DNA of 64,000 bases from Halanaerobium saccharolyticum (lineage in GTDB: Bacteria > Bacillota > Halanaerobiia > Halanaerobiales > Halanaerobiaceae), in contig NZ_QLME01000002.1 in NCBI RefSeq assembly GCF_003259895.1, forward strand, positions 1-64,000, read 5' to 3'. The translations under genes and the position numbers were made by a program. The notes beneath the pieces were generated by a model, which saw only the letters and a program-made list of their open reading frames with translations, was not told where the DNA came from and did no database searches. Positions 56,881 through 64,000 of the stretch are shown piece after piece. How positions within the stretch are numbered: position 1 is the first letter of the stretch; each line of letters begins with the position of its first letter.

Positions 56881-57975
56881 ATGAAAAATATTATTCCAAA
56901 AAACAAACTAAATAATTTGCTTTCTATTCCAGTTTTGACTTTAATTTTAAGCCTTATCCTTACATTTAATCTGAGTGCAGCTTCCTCCAGCGGAGAATTG
57001 AGCACTTCTGTAATTTATGAACAGGAAGCGGAACGGTGGCAGGATCAGAGCCTGCTGGAATTGGACTTTCAGCAGGATTTGAGTGCGAATTTAAACTATT
57101 ATTTAGAAGGCGCTTTAACTTTAGAAAGCTATTATCAGCAGGACCAAAAAGAAAGGGAAATTGATTTTGAATTTAAAGAAGCCTATTTAAATTATTATAC
57201 AGACAGGGTTGACTGGAGGCTGGGAAGACAGAACTTTAGCTGGGGAAGTTCCTATAATATTAATCCACTTAATTATTTTAATCCAATTGATCAGGGTGCA
57301 ATTGACCCTTTTGAAAGCAGGGAGTCAGTTGATGGGATCAGAGCCGACTATTATCCTAATTTTAATTGGCAGCTGACAGGAGTTTTAACTCAGCATGCAG
57401 AAATTGATGAGCTCCAATCTGCAGTCCAGCTGATCCGCAGACGTTGGCAGGGTTATGATTTTGCTGCTTCTGTTTTCAGCGGCAATAGTCTGCAGTCGGT
57501 TCCAGCGGGAAGAAATTTTTATCCGGAAGTTAATAAAATTGGATTTGATTTTAAGGGAGATTTCAGCAGTAAAAATATAGGGCTTTTTTCCGAGGTTGTC
57601 TACAGTGATTATCAGGATTCCAGGCTGGAAAATACAAATGAAATAATCATCGGTCTGGATTATAAATTTGAGAATAATCTTTATCTTCTGGGTCAGTATT
57701 ATTATCAGCAGCTGCCTCCTGTCCAGGCGAAAGCAAATCAGCTGCTAATTTTGAGGGCCGAAAAACCTTTTGGATATTTTCATAACTGGGAGCTTAATTT
57801 GATCTCTGACCTCAAAAAAGGAATGTCTGTAGTCAGACCCAGCCTTATCTTTTCTTTAAATGAAGGCCTTGATTTAGAAACTGGAGCGGTTCTTAAGCTT
57901 AACCAGAAAAAGGAAAGCAGTTTAAATCAGTTAAGTCAGGAACTTCTTTATCTTTCTTTAAGTAAATACTTTTAG
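56881..57975 (+). CDS. Outer-membrane beta-barrel protein of the RND export set
   Basis: A 364-residue exported protein: signal-like helix at 12-34 ending SAA, then alternating polar/aromatic strands throughout (YLEGALTLESYY, EAYLNYYTDRVDWRLGRQNFSWG, ENNLYLLGQYYYQQ) and a C-terminal aromatic residue (LSKYF), the usual sign for barrel insertion. It resembles the DUF1302/TonB-less barrels found beside MMPL exporters. The position between LolA-like and RND genes supports a role as the outer-membrane part. AGGAGGT precedes the ATG. Confidence 0.8.
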   Translation: MKNIIPKNKLNNLLSIPVLTLILSLILTFNLSAASSSGELSTSVIYEQEAERWQDQSLLELDFQQDLSANLNYYLEGALTLESYYQQDQKEREIDFEFKEAYLNYYTDRVDWRLGRQNFSWGSSYNINPLNYFNPIDQGAIDPFESRESVDGIRADYYPNFNWQLTGVLTQHAEIDELQSAVQLIRRRWQGYDFAASVFSGNSLQSVPAGRNFYPEVNKIGFDFKGDFSSKNIGLFSEVVYSDYQDSRLENTNEIIIGLDYKFENNLYLLGQYYYQQLPPVQAKANQLLILRAEKPFGYFHNWELNLISDLKKGMSVVRPSLIFSLNEGLDLETGAVLKLNQKKESSLNQLSQELLYLSLSKYF

Positions 57976-57992
57976 CACAGGAGCTGATCTGA

Positions 57993-60284
57993 ATGCTGCA
58001 AAAAACAATAGAAAAAATTTCTTCTCTGGCAGTTAAACATCCGCTTCCAGTAATTTTGATTTTTATTGTAATTACACTTTTTTCACTATATAATTTACAG
58101 GTGATAGAGGTAGATACAGCAATTAAAAGTCAGATTCCGGAGTCGATGCCTTCTAGAACTAAAATAGAAGAGATTGAAAATATTTTTGGTGGTACAGAAA
58201 TGGTTATGCTGACAGTAGAGGCAGAAGATGTGCTGGAGGCTGAACTGCTGAGAAAATTACGCTTTATTTCTGACGAGTTAGAAAAACTGGCCGAAGTTGA
58301 TAAGGTAAACAGTCCCTTTACAGTAAATATTATTGAGGGTAGAGAAGATGAACTGCTGATAGAAAGTGCTGTCAACACTATTCCCGCAGATGAAACTGAA
58401 AAAGAAAGTTTGCGGGAGCGGCTTGCAGAAAGTGAACTGGTAATGGGGTCGGTTTTTTCCCGAAACTTTAAGGCGGTCAATATTGCTGTGATTCTGGCTG
58501 AAGACTTTGATGATGCAGAAATTAAGCAAAAAATCAATGCTATTCTGGCAGAGGCAGACGAAGAGTTTTCAGCTGAAGAAAGTATATTAAAGTCTGGTCT
58601 GCCAATCATAAGAGCCTTAAATGCAGAAATTATGCAGCACGATATGAGGCTTTTAATGCCGCTGGGATTAGTTATTATGTTAATTTTTCTTTTTTTCTGT
58701 TTCAAACAGCTGCGCGGTGTTATTTTACCATTTACAGTTGTTGTAATGTCAATAATTTTTTCTTTATCTCTGCTTCCTCTCCTGGGCTGGAAGTTTCAGC
58801 TGATGACGGTTATTTTACCGGTAATTTTAATTGCTGTGACCAATGATTATGGAATCCATATCATTGCAGCTTATCAGGAGCTGGCAGTTGAGCAGAAAAA
58901 TTCAGTTCAGCTGAGCAGAAATTCTGTTTTAAAGCTGGGAGCTCCTGTAATTGCTGCAGGAATTACAACTGTTGTTGGTCTGCTCTCCCTTTCCAGTCAT
59001 ATTATTGTCCCGGCTCGAGAACTGGGAGTGCTGGCAGGTGCCGGAATTACTTTTGCGCTTTTAGCCAGTCTTTTATTTATTCCCGCGATTTTATCTCTGC
59101 TGAAAGTTAAGACTCCCCTGAAAAAATATAAGTCCGGTGCTGAAAATAATCAAGGAATTAGCAGAAAAGGAATTATAGACCGGATATTGTTTAAAATCGC
59201 AGATCTAGTTGGTAGAAAAGCTAAAACGATTCTGATTTTTAGTGGTTTAATTATTCTGGCACTTGCTGCTGGAATGCTGAGGCTGCAGGTTGACACTAAT
59301 CCAATTAACTTTTATGAAGAAGAATCTGAGATTGTGCGGGCAACAGAGATAGTTAATCAGAATTTTGGTGGAGCAAATACTATTTCTGTAGTTGCCAGAG
59401 GTAATATTACTCAGTCTAAAATGATGCAGAAAATCAGTGATTTTGAGCTGGCAATTGAAGAATTTGAGAATGTAGGAGAAGTAAATGCAGTTTCCACAAT
59501 TATCAGGACTATGAATAGAGAACTCCATAACGGCCAGCAAGAATTTGAAAGAATTCCAGAAGCCGACTCTGCTTTATCTCAGTATTTACTTCTTTTTTCG
59601 ATGTCAGGTGACCTTGATAAAATAATTGATTTTAGGGAAGAAAACGCTCTGATAACAGTCCGCATAAAAACTAACAGCACTGATCAAATCAGGGGAGTGT
59701 TAGATAAAATTGAAAATGAAGCCCAAAATTACGAAAAGAATACCTTTCCTCTGATAGGTGGATTTGGGGATCTGCTGTCTGAACTGGTGAATGCTGTTGT
59801 CCGGGGTCAGGTGGTCAGTCTTTTTCTTTCAATAATTCTGGTTGCAGCTGTAGTTATGCTGTTATTTAAATCTTTTACAGCTGGTTTTTATGCTGCAGTT
59901 CCGCTGGTAACAGCTTTAGTTTCATTGTTTTCGCTGATGGGCTTTTTAAATATTAAACTCGATATGATTACCACTATGCTTTCTTCGATAATGATCGGGG
60001 TCGGAGTTGATTATACAATTCACTTTCTCTGGCGCTACCGGGAGGAAAGAAGAAATCTAGATCAAGAAGAAGCACTTCTCGAAACTCTTACAACTTCAGG
60101 CCGGGGAATCACTTTTAACGCTCTTTCGGTAATAGTTGGATTTTCGGTACTTTTTGTTTCTGGATTTTTACCGGTTAAATTCTTTGCTTTTCTAGTAACA
60201 GTATCTATTGCTACCTGTTTAATTGGGGCTTTGCTGATACTTCCAGCTTTAGTTCTAGTTTTTGAGCCTGAATTTTTGGAATAA
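57993..60284 (+). CDS. MMPL/RND-family exporter
   Basis: Proton-driven exporter of 763 residues with the duplicated RND plan: TM1 near 18-38, external loop 1 to about 210, TM2-6 to about 370, a cytoplasmic link, TM7 near 412-430, loop 2 to about 600, then TM8-12. The sterol-sensing/MMPL repeats show VILIAVTNDYGIHIIAAYQE and MIGVGVDYTIHFLWRYREE, both with the conserved Asp-Tyr of the proton path. Size and neighbours match hopanoid/lipid exporters of the HpnN kind. The substrate is probably a lipid or amphiphile. Confidence 0.9.
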   Translation: MLQKTIEKISSLAVKHPLPVILIFIVITLFSLYNLQVIEVDTAIKSQIPESMPSRTKIEEIENIFGGTEMVMLTVEAEDVLEAELLRKLRFISDELEKLAEVDKVNSPFTVNIIEGREDELLIESAVNTIPADETEKESLRERLAESELVMGSVFSRNFKAVNIAVILAEDFDDAEIKQKINAILAEADEEFSAEESILKSGLPIIRALNAEIMQHDMRLLMPLGLVIMLIFLFFCFKQLRGVILPFTVVVMSIIFSLSLLPLLGWKFQLMTVILPVILIAVTNDYGIHIIAAYQELAVEQKNSVQLSRNSVLKLGAPVIAAGITTVVGLLSLSSHIIVPARELGVLAGAGITFALLASLLFIPAILSLLKVKTPLKKYKSGAENNQGISRKGIIDRILFKIADLVGRKAKTILIFSGLIILALAAGMLRLQVDTNPINFYEEESEIVRATEIVNQNFGGANTISVVARGNITQSKMMQKISDFELAIEEFENVGEVNAVSTIIRTMNRELHNGQQEFERIPEADSALSQYLLLFSMSGDLDKIIDFREENALITVRIKTNSTDQIRGVLDKIENEAQNYEKNTFPLIGGFGDLLSELVNAVVRGQVVSLFLSIILVAAVVMLLFKSFTAGFYAAVPLVTALVSLFSLMGFLNIKLDMITTMLSSIMIGVGVDYTIHFLWRYREERRNLDQEEALLETLTTSGRGITFNALSVIVGFSVLFVSGFLPVKFFAFLVTVSIATCLIGALLILPALVLVFEPEFLE

Positions 60285-60290
60285 ATTCAC

Positions 60291-60331
60291 AGGTACCAGG
60301 TACCTAAAACGATTTCTGGTACCTGGTACCT
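60291..60331. repeat. TACC-rich hairpin element, copy B
   Basis: AGGTACCAGGTACC at 60291-60304 and its exact reverse complement at 60318-60331 flank a 13-base loop. Each arm itself contains the direct repeat GGTACC-A-GGTACC. Resembles copy A at 22241-22288 in arms, loop and flanking CCTAAAAA. Confidence 0.8.
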
Positions 60332-60355
60332 AAAAACAAAAAAAGGAATGATAAA

Positions 60356-61246
60356 ATGAAAATAGAGAGAATTAAAATTTTTATAACTTTAGTTGATTTG
60401 GAAAGTTACTCACTAACAGCCGAAAAGTTTGAATTGAGCCAACCAGCAGTAAGTATGCAGATTAAGTCCCTTGAAGAATTTTTTGACACAGAATTATTTT
60501 ATAAGGAAAATAGTCAGATAAAACTTAGTCCTGCTGGGAAAATTGTATATCAGGAAGGCAAAAAGATTGTTAAAAGATGGGAGTATTTAAAACAGAGGGT
60601 TGAAGGCAAAAAAAATATACAGACAAAGAATCTAAAAATAGCTTCCAGCACTATTCCTTCTGTATATTTATTACCAGATATAATTTCAGCCTTAAATAAT
60701 AATATTGAAGTTTTAAAAACAGAAGTTTCAGTTGGTGACAGCAGATCGATGATTAATTTATTGGAAAATAGTGAGGTTGATTTGATAGTAGTTGGATATA
60801 AACCTCAAAATAATAAATTTAAATCAGTTGAGCTTTGTAGTGACAATTTGAGTTTGATAGCACCATTAAATCATTCTTTAAATAATAAAGAAAAAATATT
60901 TTTAGCTGATCTTCAAAATCAAAACTTTTTGCTAAGGGAGGAAGGATCTGGAACTAGAAAGGCTACCATTTCAGCATTTAAAGAAGCTGATTTAAAATTA
61001 GATGATTTTAATGTTATAAGTCAGCTGGGAAGTACCGAGGCAATAATTTCTGGTGTTGAATCCGGACTGGGAATTTCTTTTATTTCAGAAATAGCAGCTA
61101 AAAAAGCTGCTATTTGTAGAGGAGTTACTGAAATAAAAGTTGCAGACGCTGCATATGAGCGTAAATTTTATTTATCCTATAATAAAAACCGTCATGATGA
61201 TTTTTTAATAAATTCTTTTATTGAAGCTGCTAAAAATATTTTATAA
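60356..61246 (+). CDS. LysR-family transcription regulator
   Basis: Regulator of 296 residues. N-terminal HTH: IKIFITLVDLESYSLTAEKFELSQPAVSMQIKSLEEFFDTELF, the classical LysR start. The C-terminal part is a two-lobed effector domain (LKIASSTIPSVYLLPDII, REEGSGTRKATISAF, SGVESGLGISFIS), like CysL/YwfK-type members that respond to sulfur or nitrogen compounds. AAAAGGAATG precedes the ATG. Convergent with the NifS-like gene and overlapping its end by 6 bases, it probably controls that gene and the ECF/desulfidase genes. Confidence 0.9.
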   Translation: MKIERIKIFITLVDLESYSLTAEKFELSQPAVSMQIKSLEEFFDTELFYKENSQIKLSPAGKIVYQEGKKIVKRWEYLKQRVEGKKNIQTKNLKIASSTIPSVYLLPDIISALNNNIEVLKTEVSVGDSRSMINLLENSEVDLIVVGYKPQNNKFKSVELCSDNLSLIAPLNHSLNNKEKIFLADLQNQNFLLREEGSGTRKATISAFKEADLKLDDFNVISQLGSTEAIISGVESGLGISFISEIAAKKAAICRGVTEIKVADAAYERKFYLSYNKNRHDDFLINSFIEAAKNIL

Positions 61247-62389
61247 AATATTTTTTAGAACATCTAAAGTAAATTCTATTTCCGGAAGAGTATTAAAATA
61301 GCCAATGCTGAAGCGCAGACTTCCTTCTGGATAGGTACCTAATGTTTTATGAGCAAAAGGTGCACAGTGTAGCCCGGATCTTGTCATAATATTATATTTA
61401 TCATCTAATTCAAAACTTAATTGACCTAAATCTTTTGCGCCGCCTGTTATAGAAAATGTTGGTATTTGTTCTCTAAGGTTACCAGGGCCAATTATTTTTA
61501 TTTCAGCTATTTTATTTAGACCTTCTAAAAAGACTTTCCCTAACTGATGTTCATGTTCTCTTATTTTTTTAATACCTATTTTTTTAATAAACTCTATGCC
61601 TGCTTTTAGACCGCTTATTCCCATAGTATTCATTGTTCCACTTTCAAATTTATCTGGTAGAAAGTCTGGCTGTTCTTCTTGATCAGACTTGCTGCCAGTT
61701 CCCCCTTCAATTAAGGGTTCCATCTCTGCAGCCATTTTTTTGCTCACTGCAAAACCACCAGTGCCGGTAGGTCCCATTAGTGCCTTATGACCCGTAAATG
61801 CCAGAAAATCTACTTTTAATCTTTTAAAGTTAATATCATAAATTCCGGCAGTCTGGGCAGTGTCGATCATAAAATAAATATTATTTTTACTTGCAACTTC
61901 TCCGACTTCCTTAACAGGCATAAGGGCACCGCTTACATTTGAAGCATGTGTTAAGATGATTAGTTTAGTATTTTTATTAATAGCTGCTTCAACTTTTTCT
62001 GGATCTAACCTTCCTTTTTCATCACATTTTATGTAATCAACATTAATAATTCCTTTTTTTTCAAGGCTATTTAAAGGTCTTAAAACAGAATTATGTTCCA
62101 TAGTTGAAGTTATGACATGATCTCTTTTTTTTAAAATACCTTTAATTCCAATATTTAAGGCATAGGTTATATTGTGTGTAAAGATAATTTGTTTTAAATC
62201 ATCAATATTAAAAAGGTCAGCTATTGTCTTTCGTGCTTCAATAATCAACCGTCCTGCTTGAAGAGAGTCCTCATAACCACCGCGCCCAGGGCTGCAGCCA
62301 ATATTTTCATAATAGTTTAGTATTGCTTTTTTAACTGTCTCCGGTTTATTTCTGCTTGTAGCTGCATTATCAAGATATATTTTTCCCAT
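61241..62389 (-). CDS. NifS/CsdB-like cysteine desulfurase (class-V aminotransferase fold)
   Basis: PLP enzyme of 382 residues that would remove sulfur or selenium from cysteine or a related substrate. YLDNAATSRNKPE opens it; the PLP lysine is K202 in FTGHKALMGPTG, D176/Q179 are in IDTAQTAG, and C342 in RSGLHCAPFAH is the persulfide cysteine position. The frame extends upstream to 62575, but AGGAGGGAAC stands before the ATG at 62389, giving the correct N-terminus. No iscU/sufU gene is near. Placement beside a TudS-related gene suggests sulfur recycling rather than Fe-S assembly. Confidence 0.88.
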   Translation of the reverse strand: MGKIYLDNAATSRNKPETVKKAILNYYENIGCSPGRGGYEDSLQAGRLIIEARKTIADLFNIDDLKQIIFTHNITYALNIGIKGILKKRDHVITSTMEHNSVLRPLNSLEKKGIINVDYIKCDEKGRLDPEKVEAAINKNTKLIILTHASNVSGALMPVKEVGEVASKNNIYFMIDTAQTAGIYDINFKRLKVDFLAFTGHKALMGPTGTGGFAVSKKMAAEMEPLIEGGTGSKSDQEEQPDFLPDKFESGTMNTMGISGLKAGIEFIKKIGIKKIREHEHQLGKVFLEGLNKIAEIKIIGPGNLREQIPTFSITGGAKDLGQLSFELDDKYNIMTRSGLHCAPFAHKTLGTYPEGSLRFSIGYFNTLPEIEFTLDVLKNIL

Positions 62390-62738
62390 AAATATGTTCC
62401 CTCCTTTTGTTATATTAGCTTCAAATTTAAATTGTGATACGAAATTTATTGATTTCATTATAGACTTAATTAAATGATTAATCAAGAAATATAATAAAAA
62501 ATTATAAATATTATAAAAATGCTTTATATATAAAATAATTTGTGCTATAATAATTGTGAAATAAAGAATAATCATGATTATATTTTGACTCAGACTATAA
62601 TGATCTATATTAATAGATTGGATATTTAATTAGTTTCTGGGTGAATTTAAATTATAATCAAAAATATTTAAGTAAAATAGATTTAAATTTTATAAATTGA
62701 AATGATTATAATATTAGAATTGAAATTTGGAGGTAAAA
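62390..62738. other. Divergent control region of the sulfur-scavenging genes
   Basis: About 350 bases of very A+T-rich DNA between the minus-strand NifS-like gene and the ECF gene. Several TATAAT-like boxes occur on both strands (for example near 62550 and 62707). No riboswitch-like fold could be recognised by eye. The usual LysR site T-N11-A occurs too often in such DNA to be meaningful. Confidence 0.4.
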
Positions 62739-63320
62739 ATGAATAATAAATCGTTAGCACTTACTATGGCCGCTTTAGGAATTGTAGTTAATCTTGTTTT
62801 AGGTACAACAGTAGCAATGCTCAAAATCCCTTTGCTTTTTCTTGATACAGTAGGAACTATTTTTGTAGCAGCAGTACTGGGACCTGTTTATGGAGCAATG
62901 GCCGGAGGATTAACTAATTTGATTCAGGGCATGATCACAAATCCAGCTAATATCCCCTTTGCTCTAGTTAATATTGTAATTGGAATTGTAGTTGGACTTA
63001 TTGCTAGACGTTATGGTTTTGATTATTGGATTGCCTTGCTAACTGGATTGATCCTGGCTATTGTAGCACCCTTAATTGGAACTCCAATTGTAGTCTGGTT
63101 ATTTGGGGGAGTAACCGGAGGTGGAATTGACTTTGTTTTTGCCTGGTTGTTGAATTCTACTCAGAATATTTTTGAAGCTGCTTTTATTTCCCGAATCACC
63201 GGGAATCTGGTAGATAAAGTTGCCAGTTGTTTATTTGTAGCTTTTGTAATCAGGCGTTTATCAGCTAAGATTAGGAGCCGTTTCGGGGCTCCAAAAAAAG
63301 TTTATGCGGGTGACAATTAA
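62739..63320 (+). CDS. ECF transporter S component, CD3073-like
   Basis: Substrate-binding membrane subunit of an energy-coupling-factor importer, about 193 residues with six helices. The pattern LDTVGTIFVAAVLGPVYGAMAGGLTNLIQG is typical of ECF S proteins. It and the next gene appear to match the pair known from Clostridioides difficile as CD3073 (putative S component) and CD3072 (TudS-related); that comparison is from memory. No EcfA/EcfT genes are here, so it must use the shared module. A TTG at 62727 is in frame, but GGAGGT precedes ATG 62739. The stop overlaps the next ATG. Confidence 0.83.
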   Translation: MNNKSLALTMAALGIVVNLVLGTTVAMLKIPLLFLDTVGTIFVAAVLGPVYGAMAGGLTNLIQGMITNPANIPFALVNIVIGIVVGLIARRYGFDYWIALLTGLILAIVAPLIGTPIVVWLFGGVTGGGIDFVFAWLLNSTQNIFEAAFISRITGNLVDKVASCLFVAFVIRRLSAKIRSRFGAPKKVYAGDN

Positions 63321-63859
63321 TGGAAAGAAGCAAAAAACTTGTTTTGGTTGCACATTGTCTTCTAAACAGCAATTCTAAAGTAGCTGGTCTTGTTAAAAAA
63401 CAGGAAGAAATCCAGAAAATATTATCTTTATTGTTAGAGAAAAAATTCGGAATTATTCAGCTCCCCTGTCCTGAATTGACTTTATATGGAATTAAGCGTT
63501 GGGGACATGTAAAAGAACAGTTTGATACCCCCTATTATAGGAGACACTGTCGAGAAATTTTTCAGCCATATTTAGATCAGATAATTGATTATCGGGCAGT
63601 TGGTTATGAAATTAAAGCTTTAATTGGTATTGACGGCAGTCCGAGCTGTGGGGTTAATAAAACCTGCTCTGCCTGCTGGCAAGGTGAGGTAGCTGATCTT
63701 AAACCGGATGAACTGATGAGTTTGAAAATAATTAATGAAGCTGGGATATTTATTGAAGTAATAAAAAAAATCTTGAAAGCAAAAGAGATTGAAATTCCAT
63801 TAATTGCAGTTGATGAAGAAAATCCGTTTTTAGCCAGAGAAAAAATTGAACAGTTGTAA
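63320..63859 (+). CDS. TudS-related putative desulfidase (DUF523-like, CD3072 family)
   Basis: Predicted [4Fe-4S] protein of 179 residues. TudS removes sulfur from thiouracil using a cluster held by three cysteines. Here C13 (VAHCLLNSNSK), C50 (QLPCPELTLYG) and C110 (GIDGSPSCGVNKTC) fit these ligands, with additional C116 and C119. YGIKRWGHVKEQFDTPYYRRHCREI is a long conserved-looking insert. Its ATG overlaps the previous stop (TAATG), so it is co-translated with the ECF S gene, suggesting that the imported compound is the thio-substrate. Confidence 0.82.
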   Translation: MERSKKLVLVAHCLLNSNSKVAGLVKKQEEIQKILSLLLEKKFGIIQLPCPELTLYGIKRWGHVKEQFDTPYYRRHCREIFQPYLDQIIDYRAVGYEIKALIGIDGSPSCGVNKTCSACWQGEVADLKPDELMSLKIINEAGIFIEVIKKILKAKEIEIPLIAVDEENPFLAREKIEQL

Positions 63860-63950
63860 TGAAGGATAAGGAAAAATAGAAATTTAAGATTATGTTTATA
63901 AACAAAAATTATTTTAAATAAACAATTTAAATATTAAGGAGAGATTATTA

Positions 63951-64000
63951 ATGAATAACAAACAACAGGAATTAGTTAATGAGGCAAGAGAACGGGCTGA
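63951..64000 (+). CDS. Start of a further gene, cut by the window end
   Basis: AAGGAGAG lies 9 bases before an ATG; only MNNKQQELVNEARERA can be read. It follows the desulfidase by 91 bases and is probably in the same unit. No function can be assigned from 16 residues. Confidence 0.6.
   Translation, partial: MNNKQQELVNEARERA

Noticed and set aside
58130-58705. Minus-strand 191-codon frame inside the MMPL gene
   Set aside because: Ser- and Ile-rich shadow of the RND coding strand with no ribosome site; the + strand protein is clearly real.
62390-62575. N-terminal extension of the NifS-like protein
   Set aside because: The extra 62 residues are A+T-driven hydrophobic sequence with no ribosome site; the family N-terminus begins at 62389, after a strong AGGAGG.

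Overview
The window looks like chromosomal DNA of a low-GC, anaerobic, fermentative diderm Firmicute, most probably of the Halanaerobiales (Halanaerobium-like). This rests on A+T-rich Shine-Dalgarno-led genes, several phosphotransferase (PTS) systems, an anaerobic sulfatase maturase, a LevR-type sigma-54 activator, and an outer-membrane-type RND/LolA/beta-barrel exporter set in a Firmicute background. The assignment is inference from gene content; there is no rRNA or tRNA gene in the window.

Layout. 1-0.9 kb: 3' part of an IS4-family transposase. 1.2-7.1 kb: a partly decayed beta-glucoside locus with an intact PTS EIIBC, a GH1 pseudogene, a flavin oxidoreductase, a relic of a second EIIC and an intact 6-phospho-beta-glucosidase. 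7.4-11.9 kb: secreted esterase and secreted multidomain GH3 glucosidase. 12-14.3 kb: Rpn-type nuclease and an aldo-keto reductase. 14.4-22.2 kb: compact histidine operon hisZGDCBHAF-hisIE behind a consensus promoter. 22.4-24.5 kb: membrane diguanylate cyclase and TrmO. 24.6-29.5 kb: UbiD-UbiA-UbiX plus an ABC importer that has no ATPase gene, followed by a stray SEC-C tail and a 30-residue peptide gene. 29.8-31.9 kb: LarE-like PP-loop protein and an epimerase.

32-45.3 kb is the most interesting block: a LevR-type regulator, a good -24/-12 promoter, cellobiose/lactose-type PTS EIIB and EIIC, a cytoplasmic type-I sulfatase, EIIA, an HPr paralog, two GH1 phospho-glycosidases, a relic of rpoN, a SulP anion transporter, and a radical-SAM sulfatase maturase. 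Read together it predicts PTS import of a sulfated beta-glycoside, desulfation inside the cell, hydrolysis of the sugar phosphate and handling of the freed sulfate. Several parts carry lesions (nonsense codon 2 in the HPr gene, broken rpoN copy).

45.3-53.6 kb: GH13 pseudogene, AAA-ATPase/nuclease-like protein, an unrecognised gene, an alkaline phosphatase gene whose catalytic serine motif is deleted, YibE/F membrane protein and a secreted sugar dehydrogenase. 53.7-55.3 kb: overlapping CBS-GGDEF and HD-GYP genes. 55.4-60.3 kb: TetR regulator with an operator embedded in its promoter, then LolA-like, beta-barrel and MMPL/RND genes (envelope export). 60.3-64 kb: LysR regulator, NifS-like enzyme, ECF S component and a TudS-related desulfidase, a probable sulfur-scavenging cluster that continues past the window.

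Gene decay is a clear theme: at least five pseudogenes or relics can be read directly (GH1, EIIC, rpoN, GH13, phoA), mostly near sugar-utilisation genes.
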